Part shown: in pieces, positions 27,695-40,447 of the stretch | Numbering within the stretch: the first letter of the stretch is position 1 | Layout: every line of letters starts with the position of its first letter | NCBI GenBank assembly: GCA_034190875.2 | Contig: CM067343.1 | Location: 23,940,991-24,004,990, forward strand | Direction: 5' to 3' | Source of the DNA: Urechis unicinctus | Lineage: Eukaryota > Annelida > Polychaeta > Xenopneusta > Urechidae | DNA length: 64,000 nucleotides | Position numbers and translations under genes: made by a program | Notes under the pieces: generated by a model | Told to the model about the DNA's origin: nothing | Databases searched by the model: none | Seen by the model: the letters and a program-made list of their open reading frames with translations, nothing else

Positions 27695-30545
27695 ACATAT
27701 ATGAATTCGCGCAACGTGTGAAGTTCGCCCGAGCTCATTGTGTATCTCCACTTGTTCATATAAACTGGTAGTATAGTACCACACATGCTCACGCAAATAC
27801 ATGGGTGCTGATCCAAGGTCATGTTGTATGTAGTCTATGTGCTTCGATCGTGGTGATTTCCTGTTATTTCTAATATATGTCCGTGCTGGTACATGTTAAA
27901 CCGCTTTAATCAAGCCAAATAACAAGATTAATAGACAGCTGTGCTTTTTGTTTTAGTTTATTTGGTATTTAACTGGGGTATTACGGAGCTGTCCACATCC
28001 ATGTGTCAGCCGGACCCCTTATTTGCATATTCATAAGGCCACGCGGCCAAGTTATGGGCCACTTTATTGAGACCCTTACTGGGGAAAACATCGAACCATG
28101 GAATAAATCACCATCATCCAACATTTTTATCTGGATGCATATCCAGTATATACCTACAAGATGTTCAACCATGTGGTGTTTCATCTACGTTTCAGCACAT
28201 CGGTAATCAGGTGTACCCACCCCAGTAGTAGAGTGCGTTCCGCAATACCAACTGGGTGGTGGGCAAGTGACAGGTTAGATAAATTCACACAGTCAAAACA
28301 GCTAAGTTGGGATAAATTCTGTATCAATCCATTTATAGGCACAAATGAGCCGCTGCACTCCTGCCCATTCGGACACAGCAACAAACAATTGGACATCACC
28401 GTCCAAGTTTCGCAAACAGTGGAGCCATTGAAAAGATGCCACAGTCGTCGCACAAAGCACTTTTTAGTTTCAAACGTTGACTACGTCGGCACGACACAAC
28501 AGAAGATGGAGAATTGTCCGCGGTTGGTAATAATTGACCAATTCACCTAAAACCTACAAGATATATTATACCCTTCTATGTACCACTGAAGATGATAACT
28601 CTAGCTTTTGATAGAGAAGCATTCATTCGATTGACCTAGGCTATGCAGAGAGTCCTTTAAGTTGATTGCGCTAGATGAAGCGCTATGGAATATGGTGAAT
28701 GGTTGGTGAATTAGTCTGCAAATAATCTAAGCCGAGAGCTTGACATTTTATTCCACTAGATGCTGGACAAAATGTATGAATAGTTGCATAGCGGTAGCTA
28801 TCAGTAATAGCGATGTTATTAAGTTTTGTAAATGAATGCTATTTGATAATAACCTGCCTCTTCTGCTTACACTGATATACTGATATGATTCGCGCAAATG
28901 CAAATGCAATCATTTACGTCGATCCAGTTGAATTTTCATTGAATGCAGGCCGATTTTGGTGGTGTAAGTAGTGGGCTGCTTTGACGTTCGTCACATCTGC
29001 AATAGATGGTCGGCGTTTTACCATCAAAATAATAATTGCATGTTACCTCTGAATAAAACCACGGTCAGTAGTCCGACTAACCACAAAACGGGTTAAAGTG
29101 ATGACCGGACCTGAGTGGAATAGAGTATTTTCCTCTCAGTATCAAACCTTAAATATAGTTCTGCAGACGATAAATGGGCATTGCGAGTACCGCATGGCGC
29201 ACTCCGTTTGTCTGCAAGACAACCGACGCAATGGTGATGGTTATTCAACGAAGCTGAATACACAACATTTATAAGAGAGAGGTATTGCACTTATTGACAC
29301 TTGCAACTCAGTCGAATCTGGCATGAGGTAACCCATCTCAAACCGCCACAGACTGTGTTGTTCTACACAAACACAGCCACCCCCTACCCCCCACCCCAAC
29401 CTCATGTAACAGAAAAAAAGCAAAGATATTAAACGATTGATTGAGGTTAGCCGTCAATATCCAAGACGAATTTATGCAATATATGAATAATGATTAAACA
29501 GTAACTCATCATTTTAATTTGCAAGCTGCCCGCTAGGATGCGCACCAAAACGATATTATTTGTTCTGCTTTCAAACTAGTTAGACACCCTGACAATGTGC
29601 ACTTATTGAAATAGAATTTGCTGATGCTGAATGTACTGATGCTGCTTGTTACTCTGCCATTTGTTGTCACCTTCATACTAGGTGTTCATATTTAAAGGGA
29701 GAGTATTTTTGAGCTGACTAAATCAACAGAGAGGTGATTTGTAATAGGGTACGTGGCACATGCGCAACAACAGCGACCATTGTACTTGAGGAATAAAACC
29801 AGGTTCGTTATGTATTTGTCTGCAAAATGTTGATCATGGTTCTCTCTTGGAAGGTTTGTCCGTGCTGGCACAAACTTTGTAGCAATGGACGCTTGAAATG
29901 ACAAAATCAAACGTCGAGTACTTGATGAAAAAAAGGAATAAATTTTGTCGCTGATGAAAACATCATTAAGACTAATTGGATATTGGTTATGTAGCTCCAT
30001 ATGCATTAGTCAAAATATGATATAAATGTATTTAATGCAATAACGTAGTTGTTTTTATCACCATACAACTGATACCAGATAACAAAGAGCGCAGTGGTCA
30101 CGGTTGGAATTAGAGTGGGACCAGGGAGGAATCAGTCGCTATGTATTTAAGTTTGCTAAGCCGTCTTTTTTATAGTGGCAAAACGTGTATATCAGCAAAC
30201 AATAATCACAAAATTGCTATAAACGTGAGGTAAGGTTTATAAGGGCATAAAGGTGGGACACAAGTAGATCCGAGAGAGGGTACAGAAAGGTTAAGGGATA
30301 GGTCTTTGTTGAGGTTAAGGTAAGGGAACATCGGAGAAGAGGGAGATGCCATTAGGGTGGGCTTACACTCGTTAAGATTAATTGGGTATAAATTTTGCAG
30401 CACTATGTGCATTTAATGTATTAGAGAAATGTCAAAATGCAAAATTTATTTACCCATCAATATATTAATTGACATGCTGTATTTGGCTTGCCATTTTAAT
30501 TACGGTCTTGCATATTGATGAACATGATGACACTTTTCTTTATAT
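26590..30545 (+). repeat. large tandem repeat, unit A
   Basis: The left part matches unit E 61767-62350: TGGCTACCAC, GAGATATCAATATCATG, GTGAGGCGC, TATATTCTGGTTGG, TCCACAAAT. It then matches units D and E through TACAAGTACATGTG.CGGGCTCTA (27343) and GGATACTGATCCAAGGTCATG, and through CCACTGAAGATGATAACTC, GTTGATTGCGCTAGATGAAGCGC and CCGAGAGCTTGACATTTTATT (28590-28750). It ends with ATTGGGTATAAATTT...CTGTATTTGGCTTGCC, which matches unit B at about 35905-36015. A (TA)n tract at 27571-27704 is private to this copy. No intact gene; a 129-codon frame at 28161-28550 is not conserved in frame in other units. Confidence 0.8.
27571..27704. repeat. (TA)n tract inside unit A
   Basis: About 130 bases of TA repeats with CATA interruptions. 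Units C, D and E have no array at the corresponding point. Confidence 0.95.
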
Positions 30546-30570
30546 TAAATATATATATATATATATATAT

Positions 30571-30609
<39 letters not shown>

Positions 30610-30827
30610 TGTTTATATATTTATATCTATATATATATATATGTAAATATATGGATATATTATATATACATATATATGTATATATATACATATATATATA
30701 TATGTATATATGTGTAAATATATATATATATATTTATATATCTATATCTATATATCTATTATACCCTATATATATATATCTATCTATATCTCTCTAGTCT
30801 CTCTCTCTATCTATATATATCTATATA

Positions 30828-30858
<31 letters not shown>

Positions 30859-30888
30859 CTATATATCTATATATATATATATATATAT
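30546..30888. repeat. (TA)n/TATC tract at unit A/B junction
   Basis: TA repeats with TATC, TCTC and TTTT interruptions. They end at a short duplicate of the R-head. Confidence 0.97.
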
Positions 30889-31040
30889 AAGATGCTTCAC
30901 CCATTGACGTAAAATTACTAAGTTGAAAACAATGTCATTGTCGTGATATCATTAATAATTATTAATAAATGACAGCAAAAAAGCACCTAACAAAAATTGT
31001 CCTTCAATGGTAGGAGTCAACGAATGATTGTAATCGTCAC
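30889..31040 (+). repeat. short duplicate of R-head
   Basis: GATGCTTCACCCATTGACGTAAAATTACTA and TGAAAACAATGTCATTGTCGTGATATCATTAAT repeat, with few changes, the opening of unit B at 31252-31325. Similarity is then lost and a second TA tract begins. This arrangement suggests duplication of an R-head edge together with its array. Confidence 0.8.
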
Positions 31041-31056
31041 TATATACATATATATA

Positions 31057-31101
<45 letters not shown>

Positions 31102-31139
31102 CATATATATATATTCATATATATAAATTTATGTTTGTG

Positions 31140-31171
<32 letters not shown>

Positions 31172-31172
31172 A

Positions 31173-31250
<78 letters not shown>
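31041..31250. repeat. (TA)n tract before unit B
   Basis: Nearly pure TA from about 31185 to 31247, preceded by a more interrupted section. Confidence 0.97.
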
Positions 31251-34242
31251 GAAGATTGCTTCACCCGTTGACGTACAATTACTAGGTTGAAGACAATGTC
31301 ATTGTCTTGATATCATTAATCAATCGATTATTGTTCCCTTAATTAATCGGGCCAATTTTTTAATTGGACTTTATTATTTATACTTATTATTTTGCAGTCA
31401 TCAACGTTTCGGCCACTTACATGTTAGCATGACCTGTTGTAGTCACAGTCGATTCATGCCACATCTTTCCAGAGTTTTTTGAGATTACCGATACTTTTTC
31501 ATAGTCCTGAGAGCAAATCCTGCCATAGCCAAGTTAGCCTCCTTAATTTGTGATTCATTCAGTAACTTAGCCACTGTTAACATGATCGGTATAAATGCAG
31601 CATGAACTGAATGCTGTTAATTTGTTTAACACAAAAGTAACGATGTTGTTTAGTTATTGTACAGACTAGATTGTCAGTATTGTGATGTGCTGTCCGATGT
31701 TTGCCTCGCTTAACCATATAGAGTTATCATACCTTTTCATAGAAGCCCTACCCTGAACGTACCATAAAGAACTTTCCGATTGGATTAGCCATTCGGCATC
31801 ATATTGTATCATATTGTACTACTACTGCCTATCTGCTCATGCATGATCTAAATGCCGGGCATCTGCTTGCGATGGGTAAGAGAGCCATAACATTCGATTG
31901 CATTCCCACCACTTCATCAAACATCAATCATTGTCTAGGACACATCGCCTTCACGATTCAATTCTTTTGGCAGGTCTTTTTGGGCATATTAGATATATTT
32001 CACATTGCCTGGGTGGTGGGTAAGTGACTGGTTGTTTGAATTAACGGAGTCAAAACAGAGCTGATGTTATAAGTGGGATAAATTCTGTATCGATCCACTC
32101 CAGCAAATGCTCAAAGAATTCTATAGAGATGAGCCCGGTGACTTTATGGGCGCTAATGAGCCACCGGTACCCCTGCCTATTTGGACACTGCGCAAACATA
32201 TAGTACATCACAAACAGTTACAACATTGCCCCAGTCGTCGTACAAAGCACGAACTTGTTGCAATATTATCACACGTTCATTGCATCGGGACGACAACTTG
32301 GTGATGAGGTAAGGTATTATTTGACCAATTCACTTTCATCCTGTCAAATATATCATGCACTCTGAACTTGATAGAATAGAATCGTGGGCATGTCATTCTG
32401 TGTGCCACTGAAGATGACAACTCAAGCTTTCGATTGAGAAGCTTCCAGTCGATTGATTTGTGCAACGACGAGAGTCCTTAAAGTTGATTGCGCTAGATGA
32501 AGCGCAATGGAAAATGATGAACATTTGGTGAATTGGTCTGCTTATATTCATAGCCGAGAGCTTGACGTTTTATTACACTAGATGCCGGACAAAATAAATC
32601 AATAGTTCTGCACCGGTAGCTATCACTAATCGCGAACTTAATAAGTTTGTAAATGCATGCTATACGATACTAACTTCCCTCTGCCCCTTACTCAGATATA
32701 TTGACATGATACGATTTTGGTTGGTATAAATAGTGGGCTGCTTTGACTTTCATCCCACAGATTGGTGGTTTAATTGCAATGTGTGTCATAGATTGCACGT
32801 GCATTCTTATTGACTTTCGCAACACGAATTTGGCATAATGTATCCCATCTCTAACCGTCGCAGACCGAGTTCTTCCTCAGCAACACAGCCCCGCCCCGAC
32901 CACAGTTAATAGAAAAAGGCTAAGGTAATATAAAAAAAAGGGTTGGGGGTAGCCATCAATATCCAAGACGAGTTTCTGAAAACTGTGAATAATGATTAAA
33001 CAGCACATTGGCAACTCATGATTTCAAGTTGCAAGCAAGCGGCCAAGGTGTCTAATAAAACAATATTGTTTGTTCTGCTATCCTTAATTAAACAAACCCT
33101 GATTATGTGCACTTATTCAAATAGAATTTAGCTAATTATGGTTCTCACTGAGTTGGAAGGTTTGTCCGTGCAGACGCATATCAAATTTCGTAGCAATGGG
33201 CGCTTGAAATGAATGAATGAAAGGCCAAATTCTTGATGAAAAATAGCAATAAAGTTAAGCCTCTGATGGAAACATTACTATGAAAAATTGGATATCGGTT
33301 ATGTTGTTCTGCAGGATATCTTGTATTAGTTAAAGAGACTGTTCAGCCACATATAAGGCAATCAGGGATCATTTCGTTATTACATTACTACGATTAACGC
33401 AGACGTAAGTAATGACATCTTCTAATTTGTGCCGCCGAGTTTACATGATGGAAGTTATGTTGATAAGTTTTTAACATTATTATTTGACTGGAAATGTTCA
33501 TGATATCCTGTGGAGATCTGTTTTCCATCGATAACGGTGCCTCCCTAAAACCATGAACTACACGAATGTTAGCTGTAAATCATAACGCGCTCTGAATTTA
33601 CCTCGCTAACGATGTGTATTCTTCCGCTTTAGTTACATAATGTAGATTTCATAAAATCTTCACTCATTTAAGTTGTGGGCATAATTGTGCACACATTAGA
33701 CCGACAAGCAGGAAGGATAATGTCCGACAACATAAATGGCGACTGTCGAAGCAAGGATCTTTTTTTCTGAGACCACAGCGCCGCGTAGCGACTGAAAGTC
33801 TGAAAATGTAGCATTTTTGGTTTCCAAGGTGCTGTTACCAAGCAGCTTGCTAGGCAACCACTGTCCTTGTATGGGGCTGAACAGTCTCTTTAATATGCTT
33901 TATAGGTCCTGTTTTCACGATGCTCTTTCGAGTACTTATTTACTGTTTCAATTATAGTTGGTAAGTGATTCATCACATTGTCAGGATGGACCAACACATT
34001 TGGAGAATTTCCGAAACACAATGCATGTTATTTATTTTACCAGCTAAGCAAAGACGCTTTGACTGATATAGACTTTATTAGGGTAGGTTTCCAATAAGTG
34101 CTTTATTGCGCAGGGTTTCATAATGCATTATTTGTTTACAAACATGGTTTTGCTAGATTGGTCAAGGATCATTTTATAAAGGATGTTAAATATATCCGGG
34201 CCGATGGGCGATGGATATGATCATGGCTATGAATATATACAT

Positions 34243-34430
34243 ATATAATAATGATGATAGTGACGATGTCGATGGCAATGTCAATGACGATAATGACAAT
34301 GGTGTTGTTGATGATGATGATGATGATGATGATAATGATGATGATTATGATGATGATGATGATAATAATAGCGGCAGTGGTGGTGATGATGAGGATGATG
34401 ATGATGATATTGATGGCAGAAATGATGATT
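34243..34430. repeat. GAT trinucleotide microsatellite in unit B
   Basis: Imperfect (GAT)n with GAC and AAT variants. It creates Asp- or Met-rich open frames on the plus strand that I consider artefacts. The same tract lies at the same place in unit C with a different length and motif mix, there including a GCT run. Confidence 0.9.
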
Positions 34431-36519
34431 ACTTTACAATGCTGTTCACACTTATGAGATCAAAACGAAGAGATCCTCCGAATTTACTCCCGTCGTTTCC
34501 ACATGCCATTATCATGATAGACGATGCTTACTTCTACCGGCCATTTACGTTCAATTAGACGCAGACATATTCGTTATAGAAGGTTGTTACCGAAATAATA
34601 AAACGACCGATATAGCTAGCCTTGTATATATAATGATATCTATAGCAACCCCGAAGATATTATTATGTTATATCACAGCATGGGCGTGTCAGTTTTTCCT
34701 GACATAACAGTACAGAATAGAGACAATTGAATGTCTTCCAGGTTTTGTCATTGACATGCTGCTTGAATATGTGCTCAAGTCACCATTTTATAACTGGTTC
34801 CCATGCATTGCTTTGTTATTTGCTCGTAAATCTTTCGGGCACCTTCTGCGTTGCATGGCGTGGTCATAATTACAAAGTATCACAATGTGTCTATTCAGTT
34901 TAACTACGAGAGTGAATATTTAGTCTTTGAGTCATGAACTTGTACCAAATCTATGTCACCTTGACTTCCATCAGTTCAGGGTCCAATCAAACATATGTTT
35001 GAAGTCGTTATCGGTCACAACATTTTTATATGTACGCTGGTTTAAAACCTCAGTCCCATTTACACATCCGGCATGCCATATTTCAAGCGATTTGTTCGTG
35101 TTAAATACCTCCGCGAGTTGTGTGTTGCTATGCGTGCAGACAGCCATTGGCATAGACACACTCCCAGACTCTTCCTTGTACTACTTTAAATAGCGTTATA
35201 AGCCGTCCGACTAAAATCTGGAGGGTGACCGGAGTAAAATAAATTATTTTATTCCAGCATATTGTCAATATCAAAGCGTCAGACCATGTAAAGTGAATAC
35301 TTATCGGCATTGTGAGGGAATTTGGTATCTATGAACATAGATCTGCTGGATGATAAACGTGTTAATAAATGTTGAACCAGCTCCCAGTTAGCTCACTACT
35401 TTAAACACACGATGGTGAGCGCACCAAAACGATATTGCTTGCTTTGATATCCTGATAAGACCTCTGACTCTGGGTTCATTTATATTCGAATTTTGCGTAG
35501 CAACAACGATGCTATGAGACTCTCGTCACTAATTCACTAAAGCTGCTTGTTACTTTGTCAATAGTCATCACCTATATGGTGGGGGTTGGTATGGCGAGTA
35601 AGGCCAGGTAAGGGTTGAGATTTGAAGAGAGAGGAACTTTTAAGCACACTAAATCAGTGTGTGATTTCTATTAGAATATTTTGCACATGAAAGCTACAAC
35701 CAGGCTCGTCGTGTATTTGTCGGCCAGGACTTTCGTTTGAACTGCATGTTACAATGATTTTTCACGGTTCTCTCCGAGTTGGGAGATACTCCCGAGCAGG
35801 CACGTATCTGAGAATGCAATCATGGAGACGCGAGGCGATTTACACAAACGCCGGTCAGTTAATACAATATAATATTGCCCCGGATAGACACATGGTTAAG
35901 AATAATTGGGTATTAATTTTCAGTAATATATGCATTTATTATATTACACCAATGTCAAATTGTGAAATTTATTTGCAAACCAATAAATTTATTGATATGA
36001 TGTATTTGGCCTGCCTTCAACATGCTGCTAGTCGCCTTCTCTAATTACAGTCTTGAAACAACTTATGAGATAACATATATATATTTGACTAACATATGTC
36101 GCTTTTCTTTAAAAGGAGCTTGCCTAATACAACACCGAGCTGCAGCAGTCTAACCATTTTTTTAATTTTAGCCGGGAAACGGTAAAGATGGCTTAATATG
36201 ACCAATTTGTATGAGTTCTATTTGGCGTTTAGTGCATTTCTCCGTAGAGGCCACTAATGCTTTAATGAAATGAAAGCGATTTAATCCAAGTAAGGTATGA
36301 CGCATAGTGATACTTATCACTGCCATAAGCTTCCCTTGTACCCACCATATACCCCCAGCCCACCCAATAAAAGGTAGACAGTCTGTTGTAGACCATTGTT
36401 CCACAAGTAAATCAACTGACATTCGGAAATGGTCCTTCAAAGAAATTGGGCTCTCTTTGCGCATCCGGGATATTCAAGTTTTAAACCATGGTGCTGAGAT
36501 AAGTACTTGTCTATGAGTA

Positions 36520-36554
36520 AATATATATGTACATATATGTATATATATTCATGA

Positions 36555-36636
<82 letters not shown>

Positions 36637-36660
36637 TATATATATATTTATGTATATACA
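36520..36660. repeat. (TA)n tract inside unit B
   Basis: TA repeats with one TAATA interruption, immediately before the M segment. Unit C has unrelated sequence without an array at this place. Confidence 0.96.
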
Positions 36661-37035
36661 TTTATGTTTATCTCCACTCTAGTATGCGGTTGCTGCATTG
36701 TGGAAATCTCCGGAGAACCGCGCAATGCAGTCGTACCTCCCTCACCAAACGTAACGATTTTAGCAATTGTCATAACTTCTCCCATTCCATTTGTGTATTG
36801 CCATTGGTGAATAATAGTGATTGGTGAGTTCATCAAACAAATCAATGCCTACATTGACATTAGGTTGTCTCTCAGTTTAAGCGGTCCTTTCTCGTTGATA
36901 ACAGACATCCAGTGGCTATCGTAATCTGCTTTGGGCAGATGCTACATTATATTAGATTTTCACCGGTACTGTCACGCAGGGCATACATGATCTTAATCTT
37001 TGTTTTGGTTTGGGCTCCGTTCTTGAGGTACATGC
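36653..37035 (-). pseudogene. decayed protein-like stretch shared by units B and C
   Basis: On the minus strand, in order, the unit B copy reads MYLKNGAQTKTKIKIMYALR...GEN, then stops at TAA. A second frame reads PNVNVGIDLFDELTNHYY, and a third reads TFGEGGTTALRGSPEISTM. The unit C copy at 45057-45420 gives the corresponding MYLKNGAPTQTKIKIRYALR, PNVYVGIELFDELIKHYH and TFGEVGTTALRGSPGISTM with the same frame changes. The peptides look like genuine protein, but the frame breaks are shared, so the reading frame was already dead before the units duplicated. I do not recognise the family. Chance open frames in conserved non-coding DNA remain possible. Confidence 0.3.
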
Positions 37036-39330
37036 ATAAAATGCGTTATGATAGCATTACAGTTATGGCTGCATAATGATATATGCAAAGCTCTTAGCGT
37101 ACTTAATCATATTTGAACCAACAGGATGAATGCATTTGTCATTATTATTCTATGATAGGCCGACCACAAAAGGATAAGTAAGCAAAGCGCTTGACATGTA
37201 TCTTGATACAAACATAACTGACAATGTCCTAGCTGTATTACACCGCACTTTGCTTATCTATTTTTGAGAACTGTATTCTTGTTCGTAACGTATAAGAACT
37301 TATTAGTCTTCATATATGCAGACCCAATCTACCCGGTTTTATCATGGTACTGGTACACAAGATGGCAACTTTATATTTGATATTCATTATATGGCTTCAT
37401 TAGCATTAGTGAGCGTTCTGTGAATTGAGCATGGCAGACACAGGACATCAACTAAAATTCTCCTCGATTGCATGTAACATCATTGTCACCTTACTGTTGA
37501 CATTTTTCGCAAGTTTGATAATAAGGTAAAAATGAAAAGTTAATTAAACGACTGAGATAAACAATACAGATTGTGACATACAGTTTCGATTTTAAAGAAC
37601 AAGTTTATCATTTTCATCATCGCCGTTTTCACTTAATATCAGCATAAATGACCCTTTGATTAAAGTCAACGAATTGTGAAGGCCGCTGTGTGTTAAATAA
37701 TTGTATCACTCCTCTTCGGCGTCGGATGAATCTCTTTGAGCTGGACATCATTGCGTCATTTATTAATCTATTTAATATGCGCATGAATGTGTAATTATTT
37801 GCGCAGCTATTTAATCGTGACGTTTGAAATAGCTGGGAAATTTGGTTGCTTGTATAATGATAGTCCGAAAAGTTCCGATGATGGTCGTTGATTATAAGGT
37901 CCATAAAAAACTATCCATAAGACTAGTACTGTAATCATACGCATTTATTGTAATCGACTGCTGCTTTAAACGTATTTGTCAAAATATGATTTCCATGTCA
38001 AGGGGCTGGTATCGGCTACTTGATGTACGCTGTTAGTTTGTGACACCTTGACAGATGATACCTTCTCGACGTTTATGTGTGTGTATTGTAATGCACCCAC
38101 CACGCTCCAACTTCCATCCTGCCCAATGATGAATTAAGTATGTAGACCACAATATCTCTGCAGAAGATAAGCCGTCTGAATTAATAATGAGAGGTCATTA
38201 AAAACCATTAAAAAGACCATATCATTATATCAGCTTGTTGATTATATGGCATATGTGTGTAAATAGTTTATGAATGATCCATTGTTCATATGTCGGTGCT
38301 ACAACTGTACATCTGTTACGATGCGAATTGCAATCATCTCGATGTGAGCTGAATTTCTGTCATGTGACACGCAAAGGCTCGTGTCTAGCCTTCATTAGAC
38401 ACAGTTATTTCGTCGCTTTATTATCTTAAAAAACCCAAAATAAGGACCTACAAAACCATGCAACCATCTGCAATTTTAGTGCCTTCAAAGTCGATTAAAT
38501 GCCACAGTAACTATTGATTAATGATCGATGGGCTAGGAGAATCACGTTACTATTTCTGCTTCCGCATCCGCTTAAACTTCCGGTGTTTTATATTATGACA
38601 AGTGTGACCTCGACTTCTTCGTGTATTATCACGCCTTTTCGCCATGCAAGAATATTACAAACTCGTCGTGGACATTTAAATACGACGTATTGTTAATCGG
38701 CATATTGCTAAATAAAGTATTTCATAACATTAGCTATTTGTTAAAAAAAGAGTTATTATGAAACGGCTCTTTACATTTCCACACACCTTACATGTTCATA
38801 TCACCTGTATGAAGCATCAGCACGGAAGAGACATGGTGAGGCACAGAGCGGGCGTAGATGTAAAGCTTTGGGAACTATTTGTCAGTCTATGCACAAATAT
38901 TTGTGCAGCGATTTCTGCAAAATATTTAAAATGTTACATAATTCTTCTCGAATTTAATAACTTTGCAAAAGTAATTAGTGAGATATTAGTCTATGTTATA
39001 AAAAATTTGATGGTCAGCTTTTGTTCATAAAGAGGGAGTTATTCGCCGGTCATATTCAACATGATGTGACAGCAGCATAGCCCTCCCTTTAATGAATGCT
39101 TTCCTGGGGTTAATGATGCCTCACGTTATCAAATAAAACGATTTCGCTTTTGTGTTTGGTGATCCTCTCCATGGAGTCTATGATCGCTTCCTCTCTTTGA
39201 TTGTTTGCCCGGGATGCCCATGACTGTTTCCTGTGCAATACAATTATGCCATTTGTTATTTGAATAGCACAAAATACGCATGCGTATGGGCTGATTTTGG
39301 TGTCAGCTCCACAAATATGTATATAATACA

Positions 39331-39377
39331 AATGTATATATATATATATATATATATATAGATATATATATATATAT

Positions 39378-39423
<46 letters not shown>

Positions 39424-40131
39424 TATATATATATACATATATATATACTTATCTCGTACATGTAAGAGATTTCCATAATATTGAATATATAAAGATATAA
39501 TAGATATATATAGAGAGAGAGAGATATTATATAATATATATATAGGGAGAGAAAGAGAGAGAGAGAGAGACATATATCTATTATAGAGATCTATACAGAG
39601 ATAAGGAGAGGGAGACATAGATATACAGAGAGGAGAGAGACAGAGAGAGGGAGAGGCAGAGAGGGAGAGAGGGAGAGAGAGAGAAAGAGAGAGAGAGACA
39701 TATATAAATATATATCTCTATGTCTCTAGAGATCTATAGGGATATATATATGTGTCTATAGATATATGTCTATATACTATATTAATATCTTTATAGAGAT
39801 CTCCATTCCTCTATACTATATATATACTCTCTATCTCACTATATATATCTCTCTGTAGCTAAACTGTAGAGATATCTCTCTCCCCTCTCTCTCTCTATAT
39901 ATAGATCAAACTCTCTCCGTATATAGAGAGATCCATACAATATATATAGATATATCTTATCTCTATAAAGATATATAGAGAATCTAACATATATATAGAG
40001 AGATATCTTATCCCTCTCTATAGGGAGAGAGATATAGAGATAAAGAGATATATATACATATATCTCTCCATTCTCTATAGATATACATATATAATATATA
40101 TAGATATCTATATATTCATATATGGATATAT

Positions 40132-40172
<41 letters not shown>

Positions 40173-40447
40173 CTATATTGATATCTATATATATTCCTAC
40201 TGTCTCTCTCTATATACTCTGTCAATATATATCTATATCTATATCTATATATATCTCTATATATACTCTATATATAAGCATATAGTATATATATAAATAT
40301 ATATATATATATATAATACATATATAGATATATATATCTATATATATATATATCTATATATATATATATTCTATCTCCTCTCTCTATATATCTATATACT
40401 CTATATATATATATATCTATATATCTATATATATATCTCTATATATC
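39331..40447. repeat. 1.1 kb compound TA/GA microsatellite, B/C junction
   Basis: Mixed (TA)n, (GA)n, GATA and TCTA blocks with strong local strand bias: GA-rich at 39505-39700, CT-rich at 39850-40080, then TA. The long frames through it (up to 128 codons of Ile, Tyr, Ser, Arg) are artefacts. Confidence 0.98.

Larger units (their letters stand above)
31251..39330 (+). repeat. large tandem repeat, unit B (about 8.1 kb)
   Basis: Aligns head to tail with unit C (40448-48140). The R-head is at 31251-31990. A deletion relative to E then joins the head to CCTGGGTGGTGGGTAAGTGACTGG (32007; E at 63110). The block with TGAAGATGACAACTC and GCGCTAGATGAAGCGCAATGG follows at 32400-32515. The segment with the GAT microsatellite (34.2-34.4 kb) matches C at 43.0-43.25 kb. 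The M segment is at 36653-38280 and the L segment at 38285-39310. Private features are about 550 bases at 36110-36650, including a (TA)n tract, and about 500 bases at 33340-33880. No intact gene is seen. Confidence 0.9.

Noticed and set aside
28161..28550. 129-codon plus-strand frame in unit A
   Set aside because: The matching region in units B, D and E is broken in this frame; only short peptides such as SRRTKH are shared with B. Probably a chance frame in conserved non-coding repeat.
34211..34558. Asp-rich 115-codon frame in unit B, and its counterpart 42987-43253 in unit C
   Set aside because: Arises from GAT repeats. The C-terminal part after the repeat is not kept in frame in unit C (stop at 43253), so no selected protein is indicated.
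36168..36464. 98-codon minus-strand frame
   Set aside because: Lies in DNA private to unit B. It has an open frame on the opposite strand and no recognisable motif; chance is the simpler explanation.
39379..40225. Minus-strand frames of 79 and 128 codons
   Set aside because: Products of compound TA/GA/TC microsatellite; no protein-like content.
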